Origin: Arthrobacter mangrovi
GTDB taxonomy: Bacteria > Actinomycetota > Actinomycetes > Actinomycetales > Micrococcaceae
Assembly (NCBI RefSeq): GCF_026011795.1
Contig: NZ_BRVS01000003.1
Coordinates: 109,546-173,545, forward strand
Reading direction: 5' to 3'
DNA: 64,000 nucleotides
The first letter of the stretch is position 1, and every line of letters begins with the position of its first letter. A program made the position numbers and the translations under genes. Positions 8,379-16,924 of the stretch are shown here, piece by piece. Under the pieces are notes generated by a model. The model was not told where the DNA came from and did no database searches. It worked only from the letters and a program-made list of their open reading frames with translations.

Positions 8379-10070
8379 ATGAGCGAATCCACAATTTCAC
8401 AGCTGCGCACCCCGCCGGAGCTCGCCGACGGCACCCTGCGGATCGTCCCGCTGGGGGGCCTCGGAGAGATCGGCCGGAACATGGCCGTGTTCGAAATCGA
8501 TTCGAAGCTGCTGATTGTGGATTGCGGGGTCCTGTTCCCCGAGGAATACCAGCCCGGCGTCGACCTCATCCTGCCGGACTTCTCCTACATCGAGGACCGG
8601 CTCGATGACATCGTCGGAGTGGTGCTGACGCATGGCCACGAGGACCACATCGGCGCCGTGCCCTACCTGCTGCGGCTGCGCGAGGACCTGCCGCTGATCG
8701 GCTCGCAGCTGACGCTGGCGCTGGTCGAGGCGAAGCTCGCCGAGCACCGGATCAGGCCGTACACGATCACGGTTACCGAAGGCCAGGTCGAGCAGTTCGG
8801 CCCGTTCGGGTGCGAATTCGTTGCGGTCAACCACTCGATTCCGGACGCGCTGGCCGTGTTCATCCGGACAGCGGCCGGCAACGTGCTGCACACCGGCGAC
8901 TTCAAGATGGACCAGCTGCCGCTCGACGGCCGCATCACGGACCTGCGCGCGTTCGCCCGGCTGGGCGAAGAGGGCGTCGACCTGTTCATGGCGGACTCCA
9001 CCAACGCCGACGTCCCGGGCTTCACCACCGCGGAGAAGGAGATCGGGCCGGTCCTGGAGAGGCTCTTCGGCCAGGTCGAGAAGCGCATCATCGTTGCTTC
9101 CTTCTCCTCGCACATCCACCGCGTGCAGCAAGTGCTCGACGCCGCGGCCGCCCACAACCGGCATGTCGCCTTCGTGGGCCGGTCGATGGTCCGGAACATG
9201 GCGATCGCGGAGAAGCTGGGCTACCTGAACGTTCCCGCCGGCACGATCGTGGACCTGAAGAACGTCGAGGAACTGCCGGACGACCGGGTGGTCCTGATGT
9301 CCACGGGCTCGCAGGGGGAACCCATGGCGGCGCTGTCCCGGATGGCCAACGGGGACCACCGGATCCAGGTCGGCGCGGGGGACACGGTCATCCTCGCCTC
9401 ATCGCTGATCCCCGGCAACGAGAACGCCGTGTTCCGGGTGATCAACGGGCTGCTCAAGCTCGGGGCGGACGTCATCCACAAGGGCAATGCCAAGGTCCAC
9501 GTCTCCGGCCACGCGGCCGCCGGCGAGCTGCTGTACTGCTACAACATCCTGAAGCCGCGCAACGCCATGCCGGTCCACGGCGAGACCCGGCACCTGATCG
9601 CCAACGGCAAGCTGGCCCGGGCCACCGGAATCCCGGCGGAGAACGTGCTGCTCGGGGACGACGGCACGGTCGTGGACCTTGCGGACGGCAGGGCAAGGAT
9701 CGTCGGCCAGATCGAGTGCGGCTTCGTCTACGTGGACGGCTCCAGCGTCGGCGAGATCACCGACGCGGACCTCAAAGACCGGCGGATCCTGGGCGAAGAG
9801 GGATTCATCTCGGTGATCTGCGTGGTCAACCGGAGCACCGGAAAGATCGTGTCCGGTCCGGAAATCCACGCCCGCGGGTTCGCCGAGGACGACTCGGTCT
9901 TCGACAACATCAAGCCGCAGATCATTGCCTCGCTCGAGGAAGCCGTTGTCAGCAGCAAGGACCACACCACGTACCAGCTGCAGCAGGTGGTCCGGCGGGT
10001 CATCGGCAGCTGGGTCAACAAGCGGCACCGGCGCCGGCCGATGATCGTCCCGGTGGTGCTGGAAGCCTGA
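8379..10070 (+). CDS. rnj: Ribonuclease J
   Basis: A 563-residue metallo-beta-lactamase/beta-CASP nuclease with 5'-3' exo- and endonuclease roles in RNA turnover and rRNA maturation. The Zn-binding motif HGHEDHIG begins at residue 85, after the opening RIVPLGGLGEIG that typifies RNase J. LHTGDFKMD (third MBL motif) and the beta-CASP elements SSHIHRVQQ and VSGHAAAGEL follow, and the C-terminal RNase J domain includes NKRHRRRPMI. The ATG at 8379 gives the expected N terminus, nine bases after the dapA stop. Confidence 0.95.
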   Translation: MSESTISQLRTPPELADGTLRIVPLGGLGEIGRNMAVFEIDSKLLIVDCGVLFPEEYQPGVDLILPDFSYIEDRLDDIVGVVLTHGHEDHIGAVPYLLRLREDLPLIGSQLTLALVEAKLAEHRIRPYTITVTEGQVEQFGPFGCEFVAVNHSIPDALAVFIRTAAGNVLHTGDFKMDQLPLDGRITDLRAFARLGEEGVDLFMADSTNADVPGFTTAEKEIGPVLERLFGQVEKRIIVASFSSHIHRVQQVLDAAAAHNRHVAFVGRSMVRNMAIAEKLGYLNVPAGTIVDLKNVEELPDDRVVLMSTGSQGEPMAALSRMANGDHRIQVGAGDTVILASSLIPGNENAVFRVINGLLKLGADVIHKGNAKVHVSGHAAAGELLYCYNILKPRNAMPVHGETRHLIANGKLARATGIPAENVLLGDDGTVVDLADGRARIVGQIECGFVYVDGSSVGEITDADLKDRRILGEEGFISVICVVNRSTGKIVSGPEIHARGFAEDDSVFDNIKPQIIASLEEAVVSSKDHTTYQLQQVVRRVIGSWVNKRHRRRPMIVPVVLEA

Positions 10071-10150
10071 GCGCTGCGGCGGGGCGTGATCCGGCTGACA
10101 CCCATGCCCTGACCGGTAGGTCAATCCCGACGCCGGACGGCCTCGGCAGG

Positions 10151-10156
10151 TAGTCT
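10151..10156 (+). promoter_or_regulatory. -10 element placing ftsK TSS at its start codon
   Basis: TAGTCT ends seven bases before the ftsK ATG; no Shine-Dalgarno site precedes the ATG. A leaderless ftsK transcript is likely. Confidence 0.5.
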
Positions 10157-10163
10157 TGCCGGT

Positions 10164-13019
10164 ATGGCGACTCGAACTTCCCCTGCCAAAAAAGGCACCC
10201 AGCAGTCGCGCGGCAAGACCTCGGGCAGTACTGCGCGCTCATCGTCCGGGCGTTCCACCGCCAAGACCAAGGCAATCGAGCTGCCGGCCGAGGACCCGCT
10301 GCCGCTGCCGCTGCGGATGGTCCGGGGCGCGTGGATGGGCGTAGCCCATCTCGTGGCTGCCGGCGTGCGTAAGCTCGGCCCGAACGTGCTTCCCGACAAG
10401 GAACTCCGCCGCGACGGCACGGGCTTCTTCATGCTGCTGCTGGCGGTCTTGATCGCCGCCGTCGAATGGTGGGCGCTCAAGGGCGGTTTCGCCGACGTAG
10501 TCCATGCTGTCTTCGGGGGCACCTTCGGCTGGATGGCCCTGCTGCTGCCGATGTTCCTCCTGGTCTTCTCGGTCCGGCTGATGCGCAGCCCGGAGGATGT
10601 CGCCGGCAACAACCGCATCGCCATCGGGCTGACCCTGATGACGCTGTCGGGCACCGGCCTTGCCCACGTCATCGGCGGCCGGCCCGCACTCTCGGACGGC
10701 CTGGACGCGCTGTGGGCCGCCGGGGGGATGGTGGGTTTCCTCATCTCCTCGCCGCTGGCGACCATCACCTGGATCCTTCCCGTCGCCGTCTACTCGCTGC
10801 TGGCCTTCGTTAGCCTCCTGATCGTCACGGCGACCCCCTTCCGGCATATCCCGGCCCGGCTGCGCGCCGTCTACGAGAAGCTGATGGGACAGGAGCCGGC
10901 GGACCGGCCCCAGCGCGGGGACGAGCATGACCAGAGCTACCTGTACGGCGAGGAGCCCGGGCGGCCCAAGCAGAAGAAGCAGCGCAAACGCGTGTTCGCG
11001 CGCGGGAAGCCGGCCGAGGCCGAAGAGAAGGGGGATTACGACGACGGGGGCTTCTACGGGGACGAAGCGTTCGAAACGCCGGTAATCGATGACGGGCCGG
11101 AGACCGGCCCGGTGCCGACCGTCCCGGCGACACCCAAGGTGCCGCCCGGAGTCCGGCGCCCCACGCAGTCCGAACTGGCGGCAGAACAGCTCAAGCGGGA
11201 GCAAGGCCTGCTGCCGGAGGGCGCCACCGAAGCCCTTCCGGTACTGCCGCAGGCGGCGCCCGCCGTGCCGCCGGTGCCTGCCAACCCGGTGCAGCCGCAG
11301 CCTCCCACGACCCCGATTCCGCAGCGCACGGAGCAGCTGCAGCTCTCGGGCGACGTGACCTACACGCTGCCGCCGTCGGACTTCCTTCCGCCCGGACCGC
11401 CGTCGAAGGAACGGTCCGAGGCGAACGACGCCGTCGTCAATGCCCTGACCGAAACCCTGGACCAGTTCAAGGTGGACGCGAAGGTGACCGGCTTCTCCCG
11501 AGGCCCGACGGTCACCCGCTACGAGATCGAGCTTTCCCCGGGAACCAAGGTCGAGCGCGTCACCGCGCTCTCCAAGAACATCTCCTACGCCGTCGCCAGC
11601 TCGGACGTGCGCATCCTCAGCCCCATCCCGGGCAAGTCGGCGATCGGCATCGAGATCCCGAACACGGACCGGGAGACCGTCTCGCTCGGAGACGTGCTGC
11701 GCTCGAACAACGCGCGCAAGACGGAGCACCCGATGGTCATGGGCGTCGGCAAGGACGTCGAGGGCGGCTTTGTTGTGGCCAACCTGGCCAAGATGCCGCA
11801 CATGCTGGTCGCCGGTGCCACCGGTGCCGGTAAGTCCTCGTTCGTGAACTCGATGATCACTTCGATCCTGATGCGTGCGACGCCGGACGAGGTGCGCATG
11901 GTGATGGTGGACCCCAAACGCGTGGAACTCACCGCCTATGAAGGCGTCCCGCACCTGATCACGCCGATCATCACGAGCCCGAAGAAGGCGGCCGAAGCCC
12001 TGCAATGGGTGGTCCGCGAGATGGACACCCGCTACGACGACCTGGCGAACTTCGGCTACAAGCACATCGACGACTTCAACAAAGCCGTGCGGAACGGCAA
12101 GGTGGTCCCGCCGGAGGGCTCGCAGCGCGTCATCAAGCCCTATCCGTACCTGCTGGTGATCGTGGACGAGCTCGCGGACCTGATGATGGTCGCCCCGCGG
12201 GACGTCGAAGACTCGATCGTGCGCATCACCCAGCTGGCTCGCGCCGCCGGCATCCACCTGGTACTGGCGACCCAGCGCCCCTCGGTGGACGTGGTCACGG
12301 GCCTGATCAAGGCCAACGTTCCGTCCCGCATGGCGTTCGCCACGTCGTCCGTCACCGACTCGCGCGTCGTGCTGGACCAGCCCGGCGCCGAGAAGCTGAT
12401 CGGGCAGGGCGACGCGCTCTTCCTGCCGATGGGCGCCTCCAAGCCGATGCGTGTCCAGGGCGCGTGGGTCTCGGAGTCCGAGATCCACGAAGTCGTGGAG
12501 CACGTCAAGAGCCAGCTGAAGGCCGACTACCGCGAGGACGTCGCCGTCGAGGCGCCGAAGAAGCAGATCGATGACGACATCGGGGACGACCTCGACGTGC
12601 TGCTCCAGGCCACGGAGCTCGTGGTCACGACGCAGTTCGGCTCGACCTCCATGCTCCAGCGCAAGCTGCGCGTCGGCTTCGCCAAGGCGGGCCGGCTGAT
12701 GGACCTGCTGGAGTCCAGGGGAGTGGTGGGCCCCTCCGAGGGCTCGAAGGCGCGCGACGTGCTGGTCCAGCCGGATGACCTGGCCGCCACGCTGGCCGCC
12801 ATCCGGGGCGACGGGCCGCCCCCGGCGGACCCGGCCGCCTCGGCGGCGGCCGATCCGCGCACCGCCGCCCTGGCGGACAACGCCAACGCCAACCACGGCT
12901 TTGACGGTCCCCGGGACCTCGTGGCCGAGGACCTGGATGCCCGCCCGCAGGCGGTGGACTATTACGACGACGACGGCGAGTCGGGTGGCGAGGACGCCTG
13001 GAGCCTCACTGGACGTTAG
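10164..13019 (+). CDS. ftsK: DNA translocase FtsK/SpoIIIE
   Basis: A 951-residue septal DNA pump. Residues 1-60 are basic and Ser/Thr-rich, about 85-230 contain four membrane segments, and about 250-410 form a charged then Pro-rich linker. The motor follows: alpha/beta core with GATGAGKSSF (Walker A, about 550) and LLVIVDELADLMM (Walker B, about 661), then LVLATQRPSVDVVTG. A winged-helix gamma domain (SMLQRKLRVGFAKAGRLMDLLE) lies near 830 and reads KOPS-type sites. A low-complexity acidic tail ends the protein. It resolves chromosome dimers and clears DNA from the closing septum. Confidence 0.96.
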   Translation: MATRTSPAKKGTQQSRGKTSGSTARSSSGRSTAKTKAIELPAEDPLPLPLRMVRGAWMGVAHLVAAGVRKLGPNVLPDKELRRDGTGFFMLLLAVLIAAVEWWALKGGFADVVHAVFGGTFGWMALLLPMFLLVFSVRLMRSPEDVAGNNRIAIGLTLMTLSGTGLAHVIGGRPALSDGLDALWAAGGMVGFLISSPLATITWILPVAVYSLLAFVSLLIVTATPFRHIPARLRAVYEKLMGQEPADRPQRGDEHDQSYLYGEEPGRPKQKKQRKRVFARGKPAEAEEKGDYDDGGFYGDEAFETPVIDDGPETGPVPTVPATPKVPPGVRRPTQSELAAEQLKREQGLLPEGATEALPVLPQAAPAVPPVPANPVQPQPPTTPIPQRTEQLQLSGDVTYTLPPSDFLPPGPPSKERSEANDAVVNALTETLDQFKVDAKVTGFSRGPTVTRYEIELSPGTKVERVTALSKNISYAVASSDVRILSPIPGKSAIGIEIPNTDRETVSLGDVLRSNNARKTEHPMVMGVGKDVEGGFVVANLAKMPHMLVAGATGAGKSSFVNSMITSILMRATPDEVRMVMVDPKRVELTAYEGVPHLITPIITSPKKAAEALQWVVREMDTRYDDLANFGYKHIDDFNKAVRNGKVVPPEGSQRVIKPYPYLLVIVDELADLMMVAPRDVEDSIVRITQLARAAGIHLVLATQRPSVDVVTGLIKANVPSRMAFATSSVTDSRVVLDQPGAEKLIGQGDALFLPMGASKPMRVQGAWVSESEIHEVVEHVKSQLKADYREDVAVEAPKKQIDDDIGDDLDVLLQATELVVTTQFGSTSMLQRKLRVGFAKAGRLMDLLESRGVVGPSEGSKARDVLVQPDDLAATLAAIRGDGPPPADPAASAAADPRTAALADNANANHGFDGPRDLVAEDLDARPQAVDYYDDDGESGGEDAWSLTGR

Positions 13020-13028
13020 CGGGTTAGG

Positions 13029-13034
13029 TAGTGT
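13029..13034 (+). promoter_or_regulatory. -10 element placing pgsA TSS at its start codon
   Basis: TAGTGT ends six bases before the pgsA GTG, without a Shine-Dalgarno site, consistent with a leaderless transcript starting just after ftsK. Confidence 0.45.
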
Positions 13035-13040
13035 GGGGAC

Positions 13041-13631
13041 GTGACTGATTCGCCTGCCAGCCCGGTACCGACCCTCAATATCGCCAACGTCCTCACCACC
13101 ATCCGGATCGTGCTGGTGCCGTTCTTCATCTGGTTCATGCTGGCTGATAACGGCAATGACGGCCTCCTGCGCTGGCTCGCCGTCCTCGTTTTCGCGGTCG
13201 CCATCTACACGGACAAGCTCGACGGGGACCTGGCCCGGAGCCGCGGGCTGATCACCAACTTCGGCAAGATTGCCGATCCGATCGCGGACAAACTGCTGAT
13301 CGGCTCGGCGCTGATCCTGCTCTCCGTCCTGGGCGAGCTTCCGTGGTGGATCACGGTGGTGATCCTCGTCCGCGAAATCGGCATCACCCTGCTGCGTTTC
13401 GTCGTCATCAGGTACGGCGTCATGCCGGCCTCGCGCGGGGGAAAGCTCAAGACTGTGCTCCAGACACTGGCGATTTTCCTTTACCTGCTGCCCCTGGGGA
13501 CGTGGCTGGGGGACTGGGCCGTCGTCGTCGCCAATATCGTGATGCTCGTCGCGGTCGCGGTCACGGTCGTTACCGGTGCCGACTATGTGATCAAGGCCCT
13601 GCGCCTGCGTGCGGCCGGACGGAGGAACTGA
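13041..13631 (+). CDS. pgsA: CDP-diacylglycerol-glycerol-3-phosphate 3-phosphatidyltransferase
   Basis: A 196-residue membrane enzyme that makes phosphatidylglycerol phosphate. The CDP-alcohol phosphotransferase signature is intact: D58-x2-D61-G-x2-A-R66-x8-G75-x3-D79-x3-D83. About five to six hydrophobic segments follow the cytosolic N terminus (NIANVLTTIRIVLVPFF). The GTG start follows a -10 element by six bases. cinA begins four bases after the stop with an upstream GGAGG, so pgsA-cinA form an operon, the usual actinobacterial pairing downstream of ftsK. Confidence 0.94.
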   Translation: MTDSPASPVPTLNIANVLTTIRIVLVPFFIWFMLADNGNDGLLRWLAVLVFAVAIYTDKLDGDLARSRGLITNFGKIADPIADKLLIGSALILLSVLGELPWWITVVILVREIGITLLRFVVIRYGVMPASRGGKLKTVLQTLAIFLYLLPLGTWLGDWAVVVANIVMLVAVAVTVVTGADYVIKALRLRAAGRRN

Positions 13632-13634
13632 GTC

Positions 13635-14129
13635 GTGGACCGGCACAACCTTGCCGAGCAGGTCATCCTGGCGGCGGTGGCGAAGGGCCTGACCATCTCG
13701 TCGGCTGAATCGCTCACGGCGGGCATGGTGTCGGCAGCGCTGGCGGCCGTCCCCGGTGCTTCCGGTGCCCTCCAAGGAGCAGTGGTCTCCTACCAGAACC
13801 GCGTGAAGTCCGGCCTGCTCGGTGTGGACGCCTCGCTACTGGAGCGCAACGGGGCCGTCGATCCGCAGGTGGCGCGCGAGATGGCCGAGGGAGTGCGCCG
13901 CCGCCTGGAGGCGGATATCGCTGTGGCCACGACCGGTGCCGCCGGGCCCGAACCGCACGGCGGCAAACCCGTAGGCACGGTCTTCGTCGGCGTCGCCACC
14001 GCCGCGGGATCCCGCGCCGAGGCCTTCTCCTTTGCAGGTGGCCGGGCAGAAATCCGGGAGCAGGCAACGGATGCCGCCCTGTCCGCGCTGCTGGAGGCCG
14101 TCGAATCGGCCGCCGCCTCGGCGGACTAA
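13635..14129 (+). CDS. cinA: CinA C-terminal-type nicotinamide-nucleotide amidohydrolase
   Basis: A 164-residue protein that matches only the C-terminal CinA domain, which deamidates NMN to NaMN in pyridine nucleotide salvage. SSAESLTAGMVSAAL (about residues 20-34) has the catalytic Ser, SYQNRVKSGLLGV follows with the conserved Tyr/Lys, and ATTGAAGPEPHGGKPVGTVFVGV is the family's glycine-rich segment. The N-terminal MoCF-like COG1058 half found in long CinA is absent, which is normal for actinobacterial homologues. The GTG start has GGAGG about ten bases upstream. Confidence 0.92.
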   Translation: MDRHNLAEQVILAAVAKGLTISSAESLTAGMVSAALAAVPGASGALQGAVVSYQNRVKSGLLGVDASLLERNGAVDPQVAREMAEGVRRRLEADIAVATTGAAGPEPHGGKPVGTVFVGVATAAGSRAEAFSFAGGRAEIREQATDAALSALLEAVESAAASAD

Positions 14130-14172
14130 CACCGGTTCGATGGTGCGCACCGGCTCCGGGCGAGGAGGCCGG

Positions 14173-14190
14173 GGAACAAATTAATGTTCC
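14173..14190 (+). promoter_or_regulatory. Perfect inverted repeat upstream of clgR
   Basis: GGAACA and TGTTCC arms flank a six-base A/T core. It lies in the cinA-clgR gap about 190 bases before the predicted clgR start. The A/T-rich core and symmetry suggest a dimeric repressor or activator site, possibly autoregulatory; the protein is unknown. Confidence 0.4.
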
Positions 14191-14207
14191 AGATAGTTAT
14201 CCAAGGT

Positions 14208-14232
14208 GGCAGCAACTTCCAAGGTTGTTGCC
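14208..14232 (+). promoter_or_regulatory. Second inverted repeat upstream of clgR
   Basis: GGCAGCAAC and GTTGTTGCC (8 of 9 positions complementary) surround a seven-base spacer, centred at 14220. Together with the palindrome 38 bases upstream it forms a compact candidate regulatory region for clgR. Confidence 0.4.
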
Positions 14233-14382
14233 ATAAGCTTTAGAAAACGCGGTAGAACCCGCGTACACAGAGGGAGTAAGGCGATACAAATGGTCAAGCA
14301 ACCCGTATCCGTGAACGGGGTTGTCCGTTGGCGTGATGTGGGTCTGTCCGACGAGACGCAACGGGAAAAGAAGGAGCGCAAG

Positions 14383-14730
14383 ATGGTAGTGCTACGCCAC
14401 GAAATCGGCGACGTCCTGCGTGACGTACGCCAGCGTCAGGGCCGCACCCTGCGTGAAGTTTCACACAGCGCTCGTGTTTCCCTTGGATACCTGAGTGAAG
14501 TTGAGCGCGGCCAGAAGGAGGCCTCCTCGGAGCTGCTGTCCTCCATCTGCTCGGCTCTGGACGTACCGCTGTCCCTGATGCTGCGCGAGGTCAGTGACCG
14601 GGTTGCGGAGGCTGAAGGCGTTGTCATTCCGGACACCGTCCCGCAGGAGCTTTCGCGTGAATTCGTTGCCGAGATTCCGGACGAGCTGCCTGAAGACCTC
14701 AGCAGGGGGCTCGCCTCGGCACGCTCCTGA
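14383..14730 (+). CDS. clgR: XRE-family regulator, ClgR-like
   Basis: A 115-residue Cro/C1-type regulator. The helix-turn-helix spans about residues 6-62, and [33 protein letters not shown] matches the ClgR family, which activates Clp protease and chaperone genes in actinobacteria. The chosen ATG has an AAGGAG site six bases upstream and gives a first residue matching ClgR proteins, which begin M..LR...GDVLR. The frame stays open upstream: an ATG at 14290 would add 31 residues ([10 protein letters not shown]...), and some annotations may use it. The position between cinA and recA is the classical clgR location. The family often carries a C-terminal degron; here the tail ends LASARS. Confidence 0.85.
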   Translation: MVVLRHEIGDVLRDVRQRQGRTLREVSHSARVSLGYLSEVERGQKEASSELLSSICSALDVPLSLMLREVSDRVAEAEGVVIPDTVPQELSREFVAEIPDELPEDLSRGLASARS

Positions 14731-14750
14731 GGCCATCCGGCCGTAGGCCG

Positions 14751-14783
14751 GGAAAAGCCGGGCACCTTATGCCCGGCTTTTCC
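14751..14783 (+). terminator. Bidirectional terminator between clgR and the MarR gene
   Basis: A perfect 13-bp stem, GGAAAAGCCGGGC and GCCCGGCTTTTCC, with a 7-base loop. The T-rich descending arm on either strand lets it serve clgR and, at a distance, the convergent MarR gene. Confidence 0.8.
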
Positions 14784-14911
14784 GCGCTCCGGCACCGGGA
14801 TCCTTTAGCTCTTCACATGCCTGTGCCCGTGCTTGGGCCTGCCGCCCCGGGCTACCGGCTCCGCCGCGGCGGGCCCGCGCTCGGCACCGGCGCTGTTTCG
14901 GTCCGGCCGGA

Positions 14912-15370
14912 CTAGGAGCGGTTCAGCCGGTCCAGGAGCCCGGCCAGGGAATTGAGGTCCTTGACGGACCAATCCTCGAGCCGGGAGACGAAGGCGGACC
15001 TCCTGGCTGCCTGTGCCGATTTCAGTTTCTGCAGGCCCAGTTCCGTCAGCGAAATGGACTGGGCGCGGCCGTCCGAGGGATCGGTTTCCTTGCTGACCAG
15101 GCCGAGCTGCTCCAGCATGGCCACCTGGCGGCTGACCGAGGGCTTGCCGACGCCGATGCTGGCTGCCAGGTCGGTCAAGCGCATCGACTGCTCGCGCTGG
15201 AGCACTGTCAGCAGTCCGTAGGCGGCCGGTTCCATGTCGGGATGCACTTCGCGCGCCACGCGGTGGGAGTTGGCGCGTGCGCGGCGCCAGAGCATGCTCA
15301 GCTGCTGCTCGAGCGAGTCGATGGCGCTCTCGAAGTCCTCATCCTGCCGCGCGGAATCCTGTCCGGTCAT
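14912..15370 (-). CDS. MarR-family transcriptional regulator
   Basis: A 152-residue winged-helix regulator. After an N-terminal helix (LEQQLSMLWRRARANSHRVA), the DNA-binding part reads TVLQREQSMRLTDLAASIGVGKPSVSRQVAMLEQLGLVSKE (about residues 58-98), followed by the wing DPSDGRAQSISLTELG, the DxRxxxxxLT motif of MarR proteins. A C-terminal dimerisation helix ends the protein. Targets are unknown. Its -10 element TACAAT sits six bases before the ATG, and DUF3046 is divergent across a 62-base gap, so autoregulation or control of that gene is possible. Confidence 0.88.
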   Translation of the reverse strand: MTGQDSARQDEDFESAIDSLEQQLSMLWRRARANSHRVAREVHPDMEPAAYGLLTVLQREQSMRLTDLAASIGVGKPSVSRQVAMLEQLGLVSKETDPSDGRAQSISLTELGLQKLKSAQAARRSAFVSRLEDWSVKDLNSLAGLLDRLNRS

Positions 15371-15376
15371 GACGCT

Positions 15377-15382
15377 ATTGTA
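15377..15382 (-). promoter_or_regulatory. -10 element placing the MarR gene TSS at its start codon
   Basis: On the minus strand TACAAT, a near-ideal actinobacterial -10, ends six bases before the ATG at 15370. No ribosome site is present, so the mRNA is probably leaderless. Confidence 0.55.
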
Positions 15383-15432
15383 GTGAGCCGCCGGCGACTG
15401 CGGCCGGACGGCGGCCGTGAGAAGATATCAGC

Positions 15433-15654
15433 GTGCGACTTAGTGATTTCTGGCGGCTCATGGACGAGGAATTCGGCTCCGGCTATTCGAGGGTCCTGGC
15501 CTCGGACCTGGTCCTCACTATGCTCGGTGGCCGTACCGCCGCCGAGGCCCTCTCGGCCGGCGTCCCGCCGAAAACCGTCTGGCTAGCCGTCTGCGAGATG
15601 CAGGAAGTTCCACCCGCGCGGCGCCTGGGCCGCGACATCAAGCCATCGCGCTGA
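15433..15654 (+). CDS. DUF3046 domain protein
   Basis: A 73-residue protein read from a GTG. The sequence (MRLSDFWRLMDEEFG, then ASDLVLTMLGGRTAAEAL and PPKTVWLAVCEMQEVP) matches the small actinobacterial DUF3046 family found next to recA. The function is unknown. It precedes recA by about 200 bases that hold the recA SOS box and promoter. GAAGAT six bases before the GTG is a possible -10 for a leaderless transcript. Confidence 0.88.
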   Translation: MRLSDFWRLMDEEFGSGYSRVLASDLVLTMLGGRTAAEALSAGVPPKTVWLAVCEMQEVPPARRLGRDIKPSR

Positions 15655-15676
15655 AAAGCAGACACGCCCGACAATA

Positions 15677-15694
15677 TTCGCAGATATGTTCGAA
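15677..15694 (+). promoter_or_regulatory. SOS (LexA) box of recA
   Basis: TTCG-CAGATATGTT-CGAA, with core CGCAGATATGTTCG, fits the actinobacterial LexA consensus CGAAC-N4-GTTCG with a perfect right half. It overlaps the expected -35 position for the -10 at 15713, so LexA would block recA transcription until DNA damage. Confidence 0.8.
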
Positions 15695-15712
15695 TCTGGA
15701 TCCCGGGGCGGC

Positions 15713-15718
15713 TATGCT
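15713..15718 (+). promoter_or_regulatory. Putative recA -10 element
   Basis: TATGCT lies 18 bases after the SOS box and about 140 bases before recA. A transcript from about 15725 would have a leader near 135 bases with an RBS-like GAGGTGA close to the ATG. Confidence 0.45.
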
Positions 15719-15860
15719 CCTACACAGCGCCGGGAACCGGCGCCGCATCGAGGAATTGTCCACAGCCGCACGGCGGCTGGCCATTCTGTCGGAGCGGGGC
15801 GATACGGTCGAAGCGAGCGAAGAACACGGCCCTCAGGGCCAGAAGAAACCGAGGTGAATA

Positions 15861-16919
15861 ATGGCCGCAGCACCGGACCGCGAGAAGGCTTTGGAAGCAG
15901 CACTCGCGCAGATCGACAAGCAGTTCGGCAAGGGCTCCGTGATGCGTCTCGGCGACGAGACACGTGCCCCGATCGAAACGATTTCCACCAGCTCCATCGC
16001 CCTTGACGTCGCGCTCGGCATCGGAGGCCTGCCGCGGGGCCGCGTTGTCGAGATCTACGGTCCTGAGTCGTCGGGTAAGACCACCGTGGCGCTGCACGCT
16101 GTCGCAAACGCCCAGCGCAACGGTGGCATCGCTGCCTTCATTGACGCCGAGCACGCGCTGGATCCCGAGTACGCCAAGAAGCTGGGCGTGGACACGGATG
16201 CCTTGCTGGTGTCCCAGCCGGACACCGGCGAGCAGGCCCTCGAAATCATGGACATGCTCATCGGCTCGGGCTCGCTGGACATCATCGTGATCGACTCGGT
16301 GGCTGCCCTGGTGCCGCGGGCCGAGATCGAAGGCGAAATGGGTGACAGCCACGTCGGCCTCCAGGCCCGCCTGATGAGCCAGGCCCTCCGGAAGATCACC
16401 GGCCGCCTGAGCCAAAGCAAAACGACGGCGATCTTCATCAACCAGCTCCGCGAGAAGATCGGTGTCTTCTTCGGCAGCCCGGAAACGACCACCGGCGGCA
16501 AGGCCTTGAAGTTCTATGCCTCGGTCCGCATCGACGTGCGCCGGATTGAGACCCTCAAAGAAGGTTCCAACCCGATCGGCAACCGCACCCGCGCCAAGAT
16601 CGTCAAGAACAAGATGGCTCCGCCCTTCAAGCAGGCCGAGTTCGACATCATGTACGGCCAGGGCATCTCCCGCGAATCCGGCCTGATCGACATGGGCGTC
16701 GAACACGGCATCTGCAAGAAGTCCGGCGCCTGGTTCACGTATGACGGCGACCAGCTGGGCCAGGGCAAGGAGAATTCCAGGAAGTTCCTGAGGGACAATC
16801 CGGACCTGGCGGACGAGATCGAGCGGCGCATCCGGCTGAAGCTCGGCATCGACAAGCCGGACGAGGGATCCGAAGGGGCGGCCAAGGAACCGAAGCTCAA
16901 GGCCGTGGACGGCCTCTGA
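15861..16919 (+). CDS. recA: Recombinase RecA
   Basis: A 352-residue RecA with no intein. Key parts are Walker [10 protein letters not shown] at about residues 68-76, the DAEHALDP motif near 96, Walker [23 protein letters not shown] near 142, and the loop-2 stretch [30 protein letters not shown] near 194. The C-terminal acidic tail ends LKAVDGL. It binds single-stranded DNA, catalyses strand exchange and triggers LexA self-cleavage. An SOS box and a -10 element precede it. recX begins five bases after its stop. Confidence 0.99.
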   Translation: MAAAPDREKALEAALAQIDKQFGKGSVMRLGDETRAPIETISTSSIALDVALGIGGLPRGRVVEIYGPESSGKTTVALHAVANAQRNGGIAAFIDAEHALDPEYAKKLGVDTDALLVSQPDTGEQALEIMDMLIGSGSLDIIVIDSVAALVPRAEIEGEMGDSHVGLQARLMSQALRKITGRLSQSKTTAIFINQLREKIGVFFGSPETTTGGKALKFYASVRIDVRRIETLKEGSNPIGNRTRAKIVKNKMAPPFKQAEFDIMYGQGISRESGLIDMGVEHGICKKSGAWFTYDGDQLGQGKENSRKFLRDNPDLADEIERRIRLKLGIDKPDEGSEGAAKEPKLKAVDGL

Positions 16920-16924
16920 GCCGC

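Noticed and set aside
10239..13775. A 1178-codon minus-strand open frame across ftsK and pgsA.
   Set aside because: Shadow of well-supported plus-strand genes; low-complexity composition and no ribosome site.
14806..14915. A minus-strand frame ending in GRPKHGHRHVKS downstream of the MarR gene, which looks like a basic protein tail.
   Set aside because: The only upstream start is a TTG inside the MarR gene in another frame; no ribosome site and a strong terminator next to it. Probably chance.
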